Shown: piece by piece, positions 62,551-64,000 of the stretch | How the letters are laid out: the number at the start of each line of letters is the position of its first letter | How positions within the stretch are numbered: the stretch's first letter is position 1 | Source of the DNA: Litoditis marina | Lineage: Eukaryota; Nematoda; Chromadorea; Rhabditida; Rhabditidae | Assembly: GCA_964036275.1 (NCBI GenBank) | Contig: OZ038434.1 | Span: 7,769,060-7,833,059, forward strand | DNA: 64,000 nucleotides | Direction of reading: 5' to 3' | The notes under the pieces: generated by a model | The model's input: only the letters and a program-made list of their open reading frames with translations | Database searches by the model: none | What the model was told of the DNA's origin: nothing | Made by a program: the position numbers and the translations under genes

Positions 62551-63545
62551 TGGGGAAACATACAGCGAATTTAACGGCTTCGTAAAGAGCAAATCCCAAC
62601 ACAGAAACAGAAACGTCGCTTCAGGCTTCAAAATGAAATTCAGAATTCTCACACCAACAATTCCGTACAGTTGGTCACCAAAGCGAATACTTTCATCAAA
62701 GTTTCCAGTAATTGAATCAAAGTTACTGTTCTAATCTAATACATCGCCCGGGTAATTATTAGTCAGCGTGTGCACGTCAATTTCGCTAATAATATTTATT
62801 AACAACAAGATAAAACTTCACTTTTATCACGTCCTCCCACTAAAAACTATGACTTGAATAAGAATGTATATGATTCGAAAACGGGAAATAAAAACATGCT
62901 CGTGGGAGTGCAAACAAAACTTATTTCAGCTTTTGAACAAGTTCAAGTAGGACTAAAATAGTACGACCATTCGGAAAACAAATACTGGTATTCTAGTGAT
63001 CAGATAACCTGTAGTGTTTGTGTCCTTTTCTGTAAATAAACTTAGGACACCTCACTTCCGATAGCTAAATCAGTGTGAATGCGTCAATATCCCTAATTAA
63101 GCCTACGTTTCATCTCTGGAGAATCCTCAGCAAGACGGGTAAAATGAGTGAAAGTCACGTTTACTTTAAAAAGAACGGAAACATAATTAAATTAATCCTG
63201 TCGGCTGCGCAATAAAACTTCAAAACCATTATGATTTTGTTTTGTACTTGAGCTTGGATAATTTTGATTCCTTATACTGATAACCTATTCAGTGAAATAT
63301 GAATTTCGAGCCAGATACCTATCCATCCAAAAAAAGAATATCTGAATGTTCATCTACGTTGAGAGATTCTTTACTCTTCTGAGAAACCGTTCTCGTTCAT
63401 TCTAATCTGCATTTACATCTAACAATTAGATAACTTTCAGCTGAAAACTCTTATTGATACCTTGCTCACCACACTTCAAAGCTCAAATTGAGGTGCAGCT
63501 GTAACGAGCAGATTCCTATCCAGTTGATGAAATTTTGATACTCAA

Positions 63546-63690
63546 TCAGAGCTATACTAGAAGTAAATTGGACAGTCACGTAAAGTTAGCATTCCAATGA
63601 GGAATCCTGCACTTGGTCATTGCACGTTTTTGAGTTTTGCTGTGTTTAACATGTTTAGGTCACTGTGCAATTGACTAACAGTATAATTCA
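63546..63690 (+). repeat. Dispersed repeat family C, copy 4
   Basis: Shares ACTAGAAGTAAATTGGACAG, AAAGTTAGCATTCCAATGAG and GTGCAATTGACTAACAGTAT with the copies at 1988, 7092 and 51440 (minus). Confidence 0.65.
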
Positions 63691-64000
63691 CAACATTATT
63701 ATCTACAGCTCGAACAGTGGACAGGAATATTTTGCAAAAACATCACATAATACAACCATTGTTTTTTTTCAATCAAAGCAGTTCTGAAATAGTATTTGGC
63801 TCGAGTCTGATATTCGGCATAACAACTCACAAGTGACAATTATTTTGTTTGGTTGCTCAGAATACATTCAAACCATCCATTATGGCGAGATTCCGACCAG
63901 CAATTTCCTGTAAACATTATTTTGTTTCAAACATTCGAAAGGACACATTGTTTAGTTTTTGTCATTCCGACTATCTACCAAACACTAGATGTTCTCCACT

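Larger units (their letters stand above)
59880..64000. other. Gene-free end of the window
   Basis: I see no exon chain. It holds a GAGAGGTAGAGA-type microsatellite (about 60190-60285), a family A element (61934-62057), a family B element (62465-62550) and a family C copy (63546-63690). Confidence 0.5.

Noticed and set aside
1..64000. CRISPR arrays, bacterial operons or phage genes
   Set aside because: The repeats are foldbacks, microsatellites or short dispersed elements, and all genes have spliceosomal introns.

Overview
The window looks like nuclear DNA of an invertebrate animal. It is AT-rich and gene-poor. Its genes have many small exons with GT-AG introns, and it is littered with short foldback elements and pseudo-tRNA sequences. 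Nothing fixes the species. Exons were assembled by hand from splice signals, reading phase and protein family motifs. In each main model the exon phases join without a break, and the weak joints are flagged.

Layout: (1) 1-3.6 kb, minus strand: a three-exon gene for a small single-pass membrane protein, with a foldback repeat in its first intron. (2) 7.3-12.4 kb, minus strand (possibly to 5.8 kb): a gene of at least 13 exons for a secreted Pro/Gln/His-rich protein. (3) 12.4-19.8 kb: no gene seen; direct repeats, a TTAA-flanked miniature element, microsatellites and a 560-bp foldback. (4) 19.8-39.5 kb, plus strand: a complete 32-exon molybdo-flavoenzyme gene of the xanthine dehydrogenase/aldehyde oxidase family (1272 aa). 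(5) Nested on the minus strand in its 7-kb intron 11 (25.1-29.7 kb): a ten-exon gene for a 629-aa protein with an N-terminal membrane anchor, LEA-like amphipathic repeats encoded largely one per exon, and a long polyglutamine/proline tail. (6) 39.5-47.2 kb: mostly repeats. (7) 47.6-49.8 kb, plus strand: a five-exon secretory peptide precursor with two related peptide units between dibasic sites. (8) 49.8-54.3 kb: nothing clear. (9) 54.3-59.8 kb, plus strand: a cathepsin B-like cysteine peptidase with an N-terminal extension that probably includes a transmembrane segment. (10) 59.9-64 kb: repeats only.

The genes do not form an evident pathway. The most novel candidates are the membrane-tethered LEA-like/polyQ protein nested in the oxidase gene, the two-copy peptide precursor, and the apparently membrane-anchored cathepsin B-like peptidase.
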